DNA of 64,000 bases from Blastopirellula sediminis (GCF_020966755.1 NZ_JAJKFT010000010.1:2630720-2694719), one strand, 5' to 3'. Shown: positions 52,224 through 63,134, counted from the stretch's first letter. Made by a program: numbers and translations. Notes: generated from the sequence alone by a model not told the origin.

Positions 52224-52388
52224 CTACTTCTTCTTTTCGTTGTGCCAGGTGTGCTTGCGCAGACGGGGGCAATACTTCTTCAGCTTCAGCTTTTCGCCCC
52301 CCGGCTTACGCTTCAGGGTGTAGTTGTAGTCGCCCGATTCTTCGCAGACGAGGAAGACGGTTTCCGCTTTTTTGCTCTTTTTGGCCAT
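52224..52388 (-). CDS. rpmG: Ribosomal protein bL33
   Basis: A 54-residue basic protein of the large ribosomal subunit. It begins [20 protein letters not shown] and ends with [18 protein letters not shown], a clear bL33 pattern. Only two cysteines remain, one per half, so the four-Cys zinc site is lost and this is a zinc-independent (C-minus) form. The gene is too short for routine length cut-offs. It lies between recJ downstream and a long intergenic region upstream. Confidence 0.93.
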   Translation of the reverse strand: MAKKSKKAETVFLVCEESGDYNYTLKRKPGGEKLKLKKYCPRLRKHTWHNEKKK

Positions 52389-52792
52389 GACGCCGGGTCC
52401 CAGGACAGCTTTGAGTGAATTAGGACGATGCCTAGCTTATGTGTTGGAATCCCGCAATATAGCGAATCGGACCGGAGGCCCGCTAGTCCCTTTCCGCCCA
52501 AATGGCGACCAATCGCGGTGAGTACATATCAAATTGAAAATCGCTAAGGAGTCGTGGAATATTCGCACAGGGTGGAAACGAATGTCTCCATAAGAGGATT
52601 GTTGGCGAAATTTCCCCTCTTAGGGGGTTTGGCGGCAGTTGATTCCCTCTAAGATTCATTTAATGATGTAATGATCAGCGTCAGTATTTTTTGCTGACAG
52701 CTGCTTTTCCCTGCGGCAAATCTGCTTTCGACCTTTCTTTTCTCCCTTCAAGGACTGATTCCGCGCGGCGTTGCGGAGCGAAGGTAACTGAT
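52389..52792. other. Divergent control region of rpmG and the first toroid gene
   Basis: About 400 bases without a supported gene. It has two small hairpins: CCCCT-CTT-AGGGG near 52614, and GTCAG/CTGAC with a nine-base T-rich loop near 52680-52698. An AAGG motif nine bases before the forward ATG sets that start. No operator could be assigned. Confidence 0.4.
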
Positions 52793-54319
52793 ATGGCGAC
52801 TCCCAATCCTCCCCAAAATGACATCGAACCGGATCATGACGAAGAGGTCCGTTCGGGCGTAAGCAGCCGTTTCATCCTGCTCACCGCGGTTCCCTCGTGG
52901 CTGGTCAGCTTGGTCGTCCACTTCCTGCTGATCCTGATCCTGGTTTTGCTGCCGGTTGCGCAGCGATCGAACCAGAAGCGGGACATCATTGTCGACGATA
53001 CGGCCGACGCGGAAGAGATCGAAGAATTCGAGATGCAGGAGTTTGAGCCGGTCGACGAGATGAAGCTCGACTTCGACAAGCCGCCAGAGCAGATGGAAGA
53101 AGCGGTCATCTCCGAAGAGAACATCATCTCCGACTTCCAGGAATTGGAAGCGGCGCCGACGCAAATGGACCTAGTCGACTTTGCCGATCAGACTGCTCCG
53201 TTTACCGATATGATGACCAGCGATGCTGGGCAAACCGGCAACGGCACCAGCGGCCGCGGTCAAGCGCAGCGTACCAAGATGCTGACCGAAGGTGGCGGCA
53301 ACGGCGGTAGCGAAGCGGCGGTCGTCTTTGGCATTCAGTGGATCGCCGATCACCAGTTGCCGGACGGGACCTGGAATTTCGATCATCGCCGCGGCGCCAA
53401 GAAACCGGCCGAATCGAAGAACTTTGGCGAATTCAGCAATTCGCCGCGTGCGGCGACCGCAATGGGGTTGTTGCCGTTCCTGGGCTCGGGTCACACCCAC
53501 AAAGAAGGCAAGTACAAAAAGCAAGTTGGCGCCGGTTTGACCGCGCTGGTTCGCTTGATGCAGGTCCGCGGACGCGAAGGAAGTCTGGTCGAATCGCAAG
53601 GAAACATGTACTCGCACGGGCTCGGCTCGATCGCGCTGTGCGAAGCGTACGCGATGACGCAGGATAAGGACCTGGCCGCCCCGGCTCAGGCTTCGCTGAA
53701 CTACATCGTCTCGGCCCAAGACCCTGTTGGGGGGGGGTGGCGTTATCAGCCGCGACAAGCGGGCGACACCTCGGTTGTCGGTTGGCAGCTGATGGCGCTG
53801 AAGAGCGGTCATATGGGCTACTTGGAAGTTCCGCGCAACACGATCGCCGGCTCGATGAAGTTCCTCGATCAGGTGCAAAGCGACGGGGGCGCCAAGTACG
53901 GGTACGTCGATCCAGGCGCCGGTCAGGCGACCACCGCTGTTGGTTTGCTGTGCCGCATGTATCTGGGCTGGAAGAAAGACAATCCGGCGCTGGAGAAGGG
54001 GGTCGAGTACCTGGCGAAGACCGGTCCGTCGCTCGGCAACAACTCCAACATGTATTACAACTACTACGCGACTCAGGTCATGCGTCACTATGGCGGTCCG
54101 AAGTGGGACGCGTGGAACGTGAAGCAGCGCGACTTTCTGATCAACTCGCAAGTGAAGCAGGGGCAGCCAGAAGCCGGTAGCTGGCACTTCGCCGGCGGAC
54201 ACGCCGACAAAGGGGGCCGCCTCTACAACACCTCATTGTCGCTGTTGACGCTGGAGGTTTACTACCGCCACCTGCCGATCTACAAGAACACCGCCTCGGA
54301 AGAAGACTTCCCGCTGTAA
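52793..54319 (+). CDS. Membrane protein with squalene-cyclase-like toroid domain
   Basis: A 508-residue protein. One transmembrane segment (about 35-54) carries S39-x3-H43, as in TonB. A strongly acidic linker (60-150) follows, then from about 190 a prenyltransferase/squalene-oxidase-like alpha-alpha toroid with repeats such as GGWRYQPRQAGDTSVVGWQL and YYATQVMRHYGG. No DXDD catalytic motif of hopene cyclases is seen, so it may be a binding protein. It precedes a paralogue 240 bases away. I chose the ATG beginning MATPNPPQ behind AAGG. Confidence 0.82.
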   Translation: MATPNPPQNDIEPDHDEEVRSGVSSRFILLTAVPSWLVSLVVHFLLILILVLLPVAQRSNQKRDIIVDDTADAEEIEEFEMQEFEPVDEMKLDFDKPPEQMEEAVISEENIISDFQELEAAPTQMDLVDFADQTAPFTDMMTSDAGQTGNGTSGRGQAQRTKMLTEGGGNGGSEAAVVFGIQWIADHQLPDGTWNFDHRRGAKKPAESKNFGEFSNSPRAATAMGLLPFLGSGHTHKEGKYKKQVGAGLTALVRLMQVRGREGSLVESQGNMYSHGLGSIALCEAYAMTQDKDLAAPAQASLNYIVSAQDPVGGGWRYQPRQAGDTSVVGWQLMALKSGHMGYLEVPRNTIAGSMKFLDQVQSDGGAKYGYVDPGAGQATTAVGLLCRMYLGWKKDNPALEKGVEYLAKTGPSLGNNSNMYYNYYATQVMRHYGGPKWDAWNVKQRDFLINSQVKQGQPEAGSWHFAGGHADKGGRLYNTSLSLLTLEVYYRHLPIYKNTASEEDFPL

Positions 54320-54346
54320 TCGCGAGGGCGACAAATTGCGTAACCG

Positions 54347-54378
54347 AAAAGCCGCTCCCAACAGGGGGCGGCTTTTTT
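54347..54378 (+). terminator. Rho-independent terminator after the first toroid gene
   Basis: AAAAGCCGCTCCC pairs with GGGGGCGGCTTTT (one G-T) around a four-base loop, followed by six T. It separates the two toroid genes into distinct transcripts. Confidence 0.88.
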
Positions 54379-54559
54379 CGTTCGTCCGCCAAAGTGCGGG
54401 GTTACGGCAGCAAGGCTGGGATCTCAGGCCTTTTCGTCCCTTTTCTTTGCGTAACATTTGCGAGCAACGCGTCGTTTCGGCCAAGCTATAGTTGTCGGTA
54501 AACGTGGTACTGCGCGCCGATTTTGCGGCGTTTGCCTGTTGTTCTGAATGTAGTGACTG

Positions 54560-56059
54560 ATGCGCATCCTTTCGGCATCGACGAGCGTCGTCGAGACTCC
54601 GGCTTCTAAGAAGGCGGAGAAGAAGGAGAGTGCGCTCGTCGTCTGGCTTTCGCGGCGGTTCAAAGGATCGGCCGGCTGGATGAGCAGCTTGCTGTTTCAC
54701 ATGGTGCTGATCTTGGCGCTGGGGCTGTGGGTGTTGCGGGACGATCGTTCCGAAGGACCGGTGGGGATTATCGTCGGCGAGGCCGACCCGGTTGTGCCGA
54801 TCACCGAGATCCCGAAGTGGGAGCCGCAGGTCGCCGACATCCAAGGAGAAGTCGTCAACGACTCGACCTTTGCGATTAACGAACTGGCGCAGCAGCTCGC
54901 GCAGACGGCGCCGTCGGAAACGCCGATGAGTGCGATTCCGCCGCCAGCGATCATGTTCACCGACTCGGCGCCGCTGACCAGTCTGCCGCCGGCCGGAGCA
55001 GGCGGTTTCGCCGGTCGTGATCCCGCCAATCAAGACGGCCTGTTGCAGCAGCGGGGCGGTTCGCAGGCGACTCAAGACGCCGTCGAACGCGCGTTGGCTT
55101 GGATCGCAGCGCAGCAAAACGAAGATGGCCATTGGGACTTCAATCATCGCAACGGCCCGCTCGGCGCTCGCGCGACGGATCCTGGATCAGCGAAAGCTCT
55201 GATGGGAGCGACAGGCCTCGCTTTGTTGCCGTTTCTGGGTAAAGGGTACACCCATTTGCGTGAGAGTCCCTATCAAGAGACGGTCACCAACGGGCTCTAC
55301 TATCTGCGAACGCACATGAAGATCAGCAACAAGGGAGGCGACATGACCGGCGAAAGTCCGTTCGGCATGTATTGCCACGGCTTGGCGGCGATCGCCCTCT
55401 GCGAAGCGTATGCGATGACCGAAGATCCCGAATTGCGGCAAGAAGCGCAGGAAGCGGTGAAGTTTATCGAGTTCGCTCAACACTCTGGCGGCGGCTGGCG
55501 TTATCAACCGGGAGAGCCGGGAGATACTTCGGTCTTCGGTTGGCAGTTGATGGCGCTGAAGAGCGCGTTGATCGGCGGGCTTCAGGTTTCGTCGCCGCGA
55601 ATCGGTTTGGCCGAGCACTTTCTCGATACCGTTCAATCCGACGGCGGCGCCAACTACGGTTATCAACGCCCTGGCAAGCAACCGTCGACGACGGCGATCG
55701 GGTTGCTCTCGCGGATGTATCTGGGATGGAAAAAGGATGATCGGCGACTGCTGCGGGGAACGAAGTTTCTGGCGAAAGAAGGCCCGTCCAAACGCGACAT
55801 GTATTACAACTACTACGCCACGAACGTGATGGCGCATCAAGGCGGACCCGACTGGACGAAGTGGAACGACGAGTTGAGCAACTACCTGATCAAGACGCAG
55901 TCGAACGCCCTGTTTGACGCCGGAAGTTGGCGATTCGACGATCCCTACATTGCGGAAGGCGGGAGGCTCTACACGACCTGCCTGGCGGCGATGATCTTGG
56001 AGGTCTACTACCGACACATGCCTCTCTACTCCGATCAGTCCATTGACTTCAAGTTCTGA
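54560..56059 (+). CDS. Second membrane toroid protein (paralogue)
   Basis: A 499-residue paralogue of the preceding toroid protein. The transmembrane segment at about 41-60 again has S43-x3-H47 (SLLFH). A Pro-rich linker with a Gly-rich end (about 140-165) precedes the toroid: ALAWIAAQQNEDGHWDF, GGGWRYQPGEPGDTSVFGWQL and MYYNYYATNVMAHQGG line up with the first copy. The linker composition differs strongly between copies, so the extracytoplasmic reach or partner may differ. The stop overlaps the start of the HisA-like gene by 17 bases. Confidence 0.82.
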   Translation: MRILSASTSVVETPASKKAEKKESALVVWLSRRFKGSAGWMSSLLFHMVLILALGLWVLRDDRSEGPVGIIVGEADPVVPITEIPKWEPQVADIQGEVVNDSTFAINELAQQLAQTAPSETPMSAIPPPAIMFTDSAPLTSLPPAGAGGFAGRDPANQDGLLQQRGGSQATQDAVERALAWIAAQQNEDGHWDFNHRNGPLGARATDPGSAKALMGATGLALLPFLGKGYTHLRESPYQETVTNGLYYLRTHMKISNKGGDMTGESPFGMYCHGLAAIALCEAYAMTEDPELRQEAQEAVKFIEFAQHSGGGWRYQPGEPGDTSVFGWQLMALKSALIGGLQVSSPRIGLAEHFLDTVQSDGGANYGYQRPGKQPSTTAIGLLSRMYLGWKKDDRRLLRGTKFLAKEGPSKRDMYYNYYATNVMAHQGGPDWTKWNDELSNYLIKTQSNALFDAGSWRFDDPYIAEGGRLYTTCLAAMILEVYYRHMPLYSDQSIDFKF

Positions 56060-56795
56060 GCTAAGATCGGCGATCTTGCCGGTTATTGATCTGATGGGAG
56101 GGAAAGTCGTGCGCGGCATCGGCGGCGTACGGCATAGTTATCGACCGATTGAAAGTCGGTTGTGCGGATGTGCAGATCCCGGCGAGGTCGCCGCGGCTCT
56201 GGTCTCTCACTTCTCGTTTACCGACGTCTACGTGGCCGATCTCGACGCGATTGTGGAGCGGAGCCCGCAGGTTGACTGTTGGCGCAGGATCGCCGCCAGC
56301 GGAATGCGGCTACATCTCGACGCCGGCTTGGCGACGCTGGCCGCTTGTCGGGAAGCGATCGCGGCGTTGGGGGCGGAGAATCTCGCCTCGCTGATCGTGG
56401 GGCTCGAAACGCTCGAGCGGTGGTCCGACTTGCGGGAAGTCGCCAGTGAACTGGGAGATGCGGCCACGTTCAGTCTTGATCTGCGGCATGGACGTCCCTT
56501 GAGGATCGTCGGCGGCGCGATTTCTGCCGAGGAAATCGCCGAGAATGCGATCGAATGTGGGGTGCGGCGTATGGTGCTCCTCGACTTGGCTCAGGTAGGG
56601 CAGGGGCGCGGGACCGGGACGGAGACCTTGTGCCGTGAGCTTGCGTCGCAATATCCAGGCATTGAGTGGATTACGGGGGGCGGGGTCGCCACGCGAGGAG
56701 AAATTGCGGGGCAATTAGCAATTGGCGCCAGAAGAGTTCTTGTATCTTCTGCGCTGCATCAAGATGAAAAAATATTAATAGCTGCGGACGAGTAA
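56043..56795 (+). CDS. HisA-like TIM-barrel protein
   Basis: A 250-residue barrel related to HisA/HisF. Both catalytic aspartates of HisA have equivalents: PVIDLMGGKVVRG at the start and FSLDLRHGRP mid-protein; the phosphate loops ITGGG and VLVSSALH are also present. No his genes are near, so it may be an uncharacterised proFAR-isomerase-related protein rather than HisA. The start is TTG inside the upstream toroid gene, the only start that leaves the first beta strand intact. It may be translationally coupled to that gene. Confidence 0.78.
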   Translation: MTSSSELRSAILPVIDLMGGKVVRGIGGVRHSYRPIESRLCGCADPGEVAAALVSHFSFTDVYVADLDAIVERSPQVDCWRRIAASGMRLHLDAGLATLAACREAIAALGAENLASLIVGLETLERWSDLREVASELGDAATFSLDLRHGRPLRIVGGAISAEEIAENAIECGVRRMVLLDLAQVGQGRGTGTETLCRELASQYPGIEWITGGGVATRGEIAGQLAIGARRVLVSSALHQDEKILIAADE

Positions 56796-57220
56796 TCGCG
56801 TTGGAATTGGATTACGGCAGAGAGCTTTTTGTCGTTGTTTTTTAACGGATCGGTATTTTCCCAAGTATCTTTTGCGGTCCGCCGCGCCCTTTTGTTGTCG
56901 CTACAAACAGCGAGTTGCGTCCTCTGGAAATGCCTGCGGGAAACGTAGGGCGAGGAATTCTCCCCTTGCGACTCAGTCCTTAGCCGATATTATTTCGAAG
57001 ATAGCGAGACAAATTTCGGACATGCCTGGGGTGGCATCTTCTTCACGGCGAGCATTTTAACGCACAGCTTCCTGAGTTCGCCGCAGACGATTTGAACGAC
57101 ATATCCCAGGCCTGCATGTCATTTACATTGTGAAACTTTTCACAATCTGAAGTTGCTCGCTCTTTGACGCAGCGATACGCAGTAATTTCCAGGGCCAGAT
57201 TTGCCCGTTCGGAGCCGCGG
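56796..57220. other. Long leader region upstream of nqrA
   Basis: About 425 bases between the HisA-like gene and nqrA. A 62-codon forward frame exists but has no ribosome binding site or homology that I can see. The region carries a perfect CRP-type palindrome, listed separately, 75 bases before the nqrA start. The promoter is probably between the palindrome and the gene. Confidence 0.5.
57127..57146. promoter_or_regulatory. Perfect CRP/FNR-type palindrome upstream of nqrA
   Basis: ATTGTGAAA and TTTCACAAT around CT: a 9+9 perfect palindrome that contains TGTGA-N6-TCACA exactly. The centre is 84 bases before the nqrA ATG. It fits activation or repression of the nqr operon by a CRP/FNR-family protein. 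Confidence 0.65.
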
Positions 57221-58576
57221 ATGCCACGAACTATTACGTTGAAACGAGGGCTCGACCTGCCGATTTCGGGTCGTCCTCAGCAGACTATCGAGTCGGCCGG
57301 ATCAGTGAGCCGCGTCGCACTTCTGGGAGACGACTACATCGGCATGCGGCCGACGATGCTCGTCACCGAAGGGGACACGGTCAAACAAGGTCAGGCCCTG
57401 TTTGAAGACAAAAAGAACCCCGGCGTGCTCTTCACGTCGCCGGCAGCCGGCAAGGTGGTCGCGGTCAATCGCGGCCCCAAGCGTCGGTTTCTGTCGGTCG
57501 TCGTCGAGAAAGAAGGGGACGCCCAAGTCGAATTCACCTCGCACGGCGATCAGTCGCTGTTGTCGCTGACCCGTCAGCAGGTGGCCGACGGAATGGTCGC
57601 CGCCGGGCTTTGGCCTGCGTTGCGGCAACGCCCTTACGGCAAGACTCCTTCGCCGACGGCGACTCCGCTGGCGCTCTTCGTCACGGCGATCGACACGAAC
57701 CCGCTGGCGGCTGATCCCGCGGCGGTGATCGGTCCGCGCAAGGCGGAGTTCACCGCTGGGCTCGAAGCTCTCAGCAAATTGACTGACGGCCCGATGTTCG
57801 TCTGTCGCGCTCCTGGCGCCGACATCCCGGGCGACGATCTCCCGTTCGCCGAAGTCGTCGAGTTCTCCGGTCCCCATCCGGCTGGTCTGCCTGGCACGCA
57901 CATCCACTGCTTGTATCCGGCTGGCCGCGATCGCTACGTCTGGTACATCGGTTACCAAGACGTGTTGGCGATCGGCTCGCTGTTCAAGACCGGCCGTTTG
58001 GACGTCAAGCGAATCTTGTCGCTGGCTGGTCCGGCGGTCAGCTCGCCGCGACTGATCGAAACGACGCTGGGCGCCGACCTGACGCAATTGACCGCCGGTC
58101 AGTTGAAGGCTGGCGAGCTTCGCGTGATTTCGGGTTCGGTCTTCGCCGGCCGCACTTGTGCCGATCCGAACACCTACCTCGGTCGTTACCACAACCAGAT
58201 CTCGGTTCTGGTCGAAGGGAACAACCGCGACTTCATGGGTTGGCTCACGCTCGGCTTCGGCAAGTTCTCGACAAAGCCGGTCTTCCTGTCGGCTTTGACC
58301 GGCGGCGGTAAGTCGTACGACTTTACGACCTGCAGCGAAGGTAGCCATCGAGCGATCATTCCGACCGGGATGTATGAAAAAGTAATGCCGCTCGATATCG
58401 AGCCGACCGCGCTGCTGAAGTCGCTGGTCGTCAACGATATGGAATCGGCCCAGGCGCTGGGCGCTTTGGAATTGGAAGAAGAAGACTTGGCGCTTTGCAC
58501 CTACGTCGATACCGGCAAGCACGACTTCGGCAGCGCCCTGCGGAAGAACCTGACCCGCATTGAGGCCGAGGGGTAA
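57221..58576 (+). CDS. nqrA: Na+-translocating NADH:quinone reductase subunit A
   Basis: A 451-residue NqrA, the peripheral cytoplasmic subunit. It has the NqrA start ([19 protein letters not shown]), the N-terminal biotinyl-lipoyl-like fold ([33 protein letters not shown]) and the [17 protein letters not shown] segment. The subunit contributes to the quinone site. GGAG lies six bases before the ATG, preferred over a TTG-type start 19 codons upstream. First gene of a complete nqrABCDEF-apbE operon, two bases before nqrB. Confidence 0.95.
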   Translation: MPRTITLKRGLDLPISGRPQQTIESAGSVSRVALLGDDYIGMRPTMLVTEGDTVKQGQALFEDKKNPGVLFTSPAAGKVVAVNRGPKRRFLSVVVEKEGDAQVEFTSHGDQSLLSLTRQQVADGMVAAGLWPALRQRPYGKTPSPTATPLALFVTAIDTNPLAADPAAVIGPRKAEFTAGLEALSKLTDGPMFVCRAPGADIPGDDLPFAEVVEFSGPHPAGLPGTHIHCLYPAGRDRYVWYIGYQDVLAIGSLFKTGRLDVKRILSLAGPAVSSPRLIETTLGADLTQLTAGQLKAGELRVISGSVFAGRTCADPNTYLGRYHNQISVLVEGNNRDFMGWLTLGFGKFSTKPVFLSALTGGGKSYDFTTCSEGSHRAIIPTGMYEKVMPLDIEPTALLKSLVVNDMESAQALGALELEEEDLALCTYVDTGKHDFGSALRKNLTRIEAEG

Positions 58577-58578
58577 TC

Positions 58579-59832
58579 ATGAAGTTTCTACGCAATCTGC
58601 TCGATAGCGCCGCTCCGATGTTCCATAAGGGCGGCAAGTTCGAACGTCTTTACCCGCTTTACGAAGCGGGCGATACGTTCCTGTTTACGCCGGGCGAAGT
58701 GACGCACGGCTCGACCCACGTTCGCGACGGTCTCGACCTGAAGCGAATGATGGTGTTCGTCGTCATCGCTTTGACGCCGTGCATCCTGATGGCGATGTGG
58801 AACACCGGCTATCAAGCCAACGCCGCCATCCATTCGGAAGCTGGAACCGCGATCGACAGCTGGCAGGAAAGCCTCTTTACGTGGCTGGGGATGACCCACG
58901 ACCCGAGCAGCTTCCTGTCCAACGTCATCCTGGGCGCGATCTACTTCCTGCCGATCTACATCGTCACGATGACGGTCGGCGGTATTATCGAAGTGACCTT
59001 CGGGATCATTCGCGGACACGAAGTGAACGAAGGGTTCCTGGTTACCGGGATGCTCTTTCCGCTCACGCTGCCGCCGACCATGCCGCTCTGGCAAGTCGGG
59101 CTTGGTATCGCGTTCGGCGTGTTGATTGGTAAGGAAGTGTTCGGCGGCACCGGCAAGAACTTCTTGAATCCGGCTTTGACCGCTCGTGCGTTCCTCTACT
59201 TCGCTTATCCGAACCAGATCACTGGTAACGTCTGGGTCGCCGCCGACGGTTTCAGCGGCGCCACCACCTTGGGCGCTTTGGCCGAAAACAAAGATAAGCT
59301 CGACGTCGGTTTGGACGCGGTTTTGAAGACGGTCGATGGTCATGGCATCACCTGGATGGACGCGTTCCTCGGAACGATCAGCGGTTCGATGGGGGAAACC
59401 TCAGCGCTCGCCTGTCTGCTGGGCGCCGCGTTCCTGATCATGACCGGCGTCGGTTCGTGGAAGATCATGCTGGCGACCATCCTGGGCGCCGTGGGAACTT
59501 CCGGAGCGTTCTATCTCGCCAGCCTGTCCGGCATCGAAACCTCAGCCCTGTTCGCCTTGCCGCCGTGGTGGCACCTGGTGATCGGCGGCTTCGCGTTCGG
59601 TTGCGTCTTCATGGCGACCGACCCGGTTTCGGCCGCGATGACGGAAAAAGGTAAGTGGTTCTACGGGATCTTGATCGGCGTACTGACGATCTTGATTCGC
59701 GGCATCAACCCCGCGTTCCCGGAAGGGATCATGCTCGCCATCTTGTTCGGTAACGTGATGGCGCCGCTGATCGACTACTTTGTGATTCAAGCAAACATCA
59801 ACAGAAGGATGGCTCGCTATGCTACATCGTGA
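58579..59832 (+). CDS. nqrB: Na+-translocating NADH:quinone reductase subunit B
   Basis: A 417-residue polytopic membrane protein. The covalent FMN threonine lies in DGFSGAT (T229), the ApbE target motif. Membrane helices such as [18 protein letters not shown] and the [16 protein letters not shown] stretch are typical. It holds covalently bound FMN and riboflavin and forms the sodium channel with D and E. GAGGGG precedes the ATG. It overlaps nqrC by 14 bases. Confidence 0.95.
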   Translation: MKFLRNLLDSAAPMFHKGGKFERLYPLYEAGDTFLFTPGEVTHGSTHVRDGLDLKRMMVFVVIALTPCILMAMWNTGYQANAAIHSEAGTAIDSWQESLFTWLGMTHDPSSFLSNVILGAIYFLPIYIVTMTVGGIIEVTFGIIRGHEVNEGFLVTGMLFPLTLPPTMPLWQVGLGIAFGVLIGKEVFGGTGKNFLNPALTARAFLYFAYPNQITGNVWVAADGFSGATTLGALAENKDKLDVGLDAVLKTVDGHGITWMDAFLGTISGSMGETSALACLLGAAFLIMTGVGSWKIMLATILGAVGTSGAFYLASLSGIETSALFALPPWWHLVIGGFAFGCVFMATDPVSAAMTEKGKWFYGILIGVLTILIRGINPAFPEGIMLAILFGNVMAPLIDYFVIQANINRRMARYATS

Positions 59833-60628
59833 TAGCGTTGGCGGAACGTTCCTCGTGGCCGCCGTCCTTTGCATCGTCTGCTCGGTAGCGGTTTCCGCCA
59901 CGGCGGTTTTTCTGAAACCGACGCAGGACGCCGAAATCAAGCTCGACCAGCAGAAGAACATTCTGGCTGCCGCCGATGCGTTGCCCAAAGACGAGGAAGG
60001 CAAGTTCAAGCAGGTCAGCGCCGCCGAGGTGACTGAACTGTACAAGCAGGTCGAAACGATCGTGATCGATCTCGACACCGGCGAACGGGTCGACGATCGC
60101 AAAGAAGATCCGATCACGCTCGAGAATCTCGAAAAGAAGCAGAAGATGGAAGAAATTCCGACGGACGCTCCTCCGGCCGAAAAGCTGGGCGAGATCAAAG
60201 AACGTGAAGAGTACTCGCAAGTTTACATCCTGAAGAAGGACGGCAAGATCAGCGCGATCGTGCTGCCGTTCTACGGTAAGGGTCTCTGGTCGACCATGAA
60301 GGGCTACCTGGCTCTCGAAGGGGACGCCAAGACGATCAAGGGTTTGACTTACTACTCGCACGGCGAAACTCCGGGTCTCGGCGGCGAAGTCGATAACCAA
60401 TTGTGGAAGGCCCAATGGCCGGGAACCACCGCGGTTGATGACGACGGCACCGTCCTGGTCCACGTCACCAAGGCGGGCCAGACCGCCGGCATCGACACCA
60501 ACATCGACGGCCTGTCGGGCGCCACCATCACGACCAAAGGGGTCGACACGATGGTTCGCTACTGGCTCGGCCCAGGCGGCTTCGGTCCGTTTTTGGCGAA
60601 GGTTCGCAAGGGAGACTTCAATGGCTAA
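59819..60628 (+). CDS. nqrC: Na+-translocating NADH:quinone reductase subunit C
   Basis: A 269-residue subunit with one N-terminal membrane helix ([19 protein letters not shown]) and a periplasmic FMN-binding domain. The FMN-acceptor threonine is in IDGLSGAT (T236). [14 protein letters not shown] is also conserved. It passes electrons between NqrF and NqrB. GAAGGA precedes the ATG. It overlaps nqrD by eight bases. Confidence 0.95.
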   Translation: MLHRDSVGGTFLVAAVLCIVCSVAVSATAVFLKPTQDAEIKLDQQKNILAAADALPKDEEGKFKQVSAAEVTELYKQVETIVIDLDTGERVDDRKEDPITLENLEKKQKMEEIPTDAPPAEKLGEIKEREEYSQVYILKKDGKISAIVLPFYGKGLWSTMKGYLALEGDAKTIKGLTYYSHGETPGLGGEVDNQLWKAQWPGTTAVDDDGTVLVHVTKAGQTAGIDTNIDGLSGATITTKGVDTMVRYWLGPGGFGPFLAKVRKGDFNG

Positions 60629-61250
60629 AGATACAGCAAAAGACATTCTGCTCGCGCCGGTCTTCAGCAATAACCCGATCGCCTTGCAGGTGCTCGGCAT
60701 TTGCTCGGCCCTTGCGGTGACCTCGAAGCTCGACAAAGCGCTCACCATGGCCCTGGCCGTGACGATCGTGACCGGCTTCTCGAACCTCAGCGTCAGCCTG
60801 GTTCGCAAGTTCATCCCGAGCAGCATCCGCATTATCGTGCAGATGACGATCATCGCGTCGCTCGTGATCATCGTCGACCAGTTCCTGAAAGCCTACGCGT
60901 TCAACGTCAGCAAAGAGCTGTCGGTGTTCGTCGGTTTGATCATTACGAACTGCATCGTGATGGGCCGCGCCGAAGCTTATGCGATGAAGCATGAGCCCGG
61001 CATGAGCTTCCTGGACGGCATCGGCAACGGTCTCGGCTATAGCATGATTCTGTTGGTCGTGGCGTTCTTCCGCGAGCTGTTCGGCTCGGGCACGCTGTTC
61101 GGCTTCACGATTCTGCACAAGGTTTCGGACGGCGGCTGGTACACGCCGAACGGCTTGATGCTGCTTCCGCCGAGTGCGTTTTTCATCATCGGCGTCATCA
61201 TTTGGGTCTTGCGGACGTTCCGTCCCGACCAGGTTGAGACGGAGGGCTAA
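60621..61250 (+). CDS. nqrD: Na+-translocating NADH:quinone reductase subunit D
   Basis: A 209-residue membrane subunit with about six helices. The start is the ATG behind GGGAG ([19 protein letters not shown]); the longer frame overlaps nqr[14 protein letters not shown] contains the conserved cysteine that, with NqrE, holds an iron site within the membrane. NqrD and NqrE are related to RnfE/RnfA. Confidence 0.95.
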   Translation: MAKDTAKDILLAPVFSNNPIALQVLGICSALAVTSKLDKALTMALAVTIVTGFSNLSVSLVRKFIPSSIRIIVQMTIIASLVIIVDQFLKAYAFNVSKELSVFVGLIITNCIVMGRAEAYAMKHEPGMSFLDGIGNGLGYSMILLVVAFFRELFGSGTLFGFTILHKVSDGGWYTPNGLMLLPPSAFFIIGVIIWVLRTFRPDQVETEG

Positions 61251-61253
61251 CCC

Positions 61254-61862
<609 letters not shown>

Positions 61863-61882
61863 TTCCTGAGAATACAAACCAA

Positions 61883-61898
61883 TATTCGGAAACGAATA
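61883..61898 (+). promoter_or_regulatory. Stem-loop with GAAA tetraloop before nqrF
   Basis: TATTCG-GAAA-CGAATA forms a six-pair stem with a GNRA loop in the 48-base nqrE-nqrF gap. The nqrF ribosome binding AGGA overlaps its 3' edge. It might tune nqrF translation or mRNA processing. Confidence 0.5.
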
Positions 61899-61910
61899 GG
61901 ACGAGCCAAT

Positions 61911-63134
61911 ATGATCCAGATCCTCGTCGGCGTCGCGATGTTCACGCTGGTCGTGCTCCTCTTGGTGGCGATCATTCTCGCCGCCAAGTCGGTTCTCGTC
62001 GCGGCTGGCGACGTGAAACTCGTGATTAACGAACAGAAAGAAGTTCACGTTCCCGCTGGCGGCAAGCTGCTCAACGCACTCGCCGATCAGGGAATCTTCG
62101 TGTCGTCCGCTTGCGGCGGCGGCGGTACCTGCGCTCAGTGCAAGGTGAAGGTTCTCTCCGGCGGCGGCGACATCCTGCCGACCGAAAAGTCGCACATTAA
62201 CAACCAGCAGGCCCGCGAAGGGTACCGCTTGTCGTGCCAGGTCGCCGTCAAGCAGGACATGAACATCGAAGTCCCGCACGAAGCCTTCGAAACGAAGAAG
62301 TGGGAATGCGAAGTCATCTCCAACGACAACGTCGCGACCTTCATCAAAGAATTCAAGCTGAAGCTTCCCGAAGGGGAAGAGGTCGATTTCAAGGCGGGCG
62401 GTTACATCCAAATTGAAATCCCCAAGCACGAAGTCGCCTACAAAGACTTCGCCGTTCAGCCCGAATACCACGAAGACTGGGACAAGTTCAACATTTGGCG
62501 CTACGTCTCCAAGGTGGACGAACCGGTCATTCGCGCTTACTCGATGGCGAACTACCCGGGCGAAAAGGGCATCATCATGCTCAACGTCCGTATCGCTTCG
62601 CCGCCGCCGCGAGCTCCCGAAGGAACTCCGCCGGGTAAGGCCTCCAGCTACATCTTCAGCAAGAAGCCGGGCGACAAGGTGACGATCTCGGGTCCTTACG
62701 GCGAGTTCTTCATCAAAGACACCGACGCCGAAATGGTCTACATCGGCGGTGGCGCCGGTATGGCTCCGCTCCGCAGTCACATCTTTGAACTGTTCCGAGA
62801 ACGCAAGACCAACCGCAAGGTGTCGTACTGGTACGGCGGTCGTAGCGTTCGCGAATTGTTCTACGTCGACGAATTCCGCGAAATCGAAAAAGAGTTCCCG
62901 AACTTCAAGTTCAACATCGCTCTCTCGGACGCGATGCCGGAAGACAACTGGACCGGGCTCAAAGGTTTCATTCACCAGGTGCTCCTCGAAGAGTACTTGA
63001 AGAACCATCCGGCTCCGGAAGATATCGAGTACTACTTGTGCGGTCCGCCGATGATGAACCAGGCGGTCTTCAAGATGCTCGACGACCTCGGCGTTCCGCC
63101 AGAAAATATCGCCTACGATGACTTCGGCGGCTAA
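61911..63134 (+). CDS. nqrF: Na+-translocating NADH:quinone reductase subunit F
   Basis: A 407-residue subunit: an N-terminal membrane helix, a 2Fe-2S ferredoxin domain with [15 protein letters not shown] and LSCQ for the cluster cysteines, an FAD domain (RAYSMANYP) and an NADH domain ([20 protein letters not shown]). It is the NADH entry point. Last of the six Nqr genes; it overlaps the apbE gene by 17 bases, which supports co-expression with the flavin transferase. Confidence 0.96.
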   Translation: MIQILVGVAMFTLVVLLLVAIILAAKSVLVAAGDVKLVINEQKEVHVPAGGKLLNALADQGIFVSSACGGGGTCAQCKVKVLSGGGDILPTEKSHINNQQAREGYRLSCQVAVKQDMNIEVPHEAFETKKWECEVISNDNVATFIKEFKLKLPEGEEVDFKAGGYIQIEIPKHEVAYKDFAVQPEYHEDWDKFNIWRYVSKVDEPVIRAYSMANYPGEKGIIMLNVRIASPPPRAPEGTPPGKASSYIFSKKPGDKVTISGPYGEFFIKDTDAEMVYIGGGAGMAPLRSHIFELFRERKTNRKVSYWYGGRSVRELFYVDEFREIEKEFPNFKFNIALSDAMPEDNWTGLKGFIHQVLLEEYLKNHPAPEDIEYYLCGPPMMNQAVFKMLDDLGVPPENIAYDDFGG

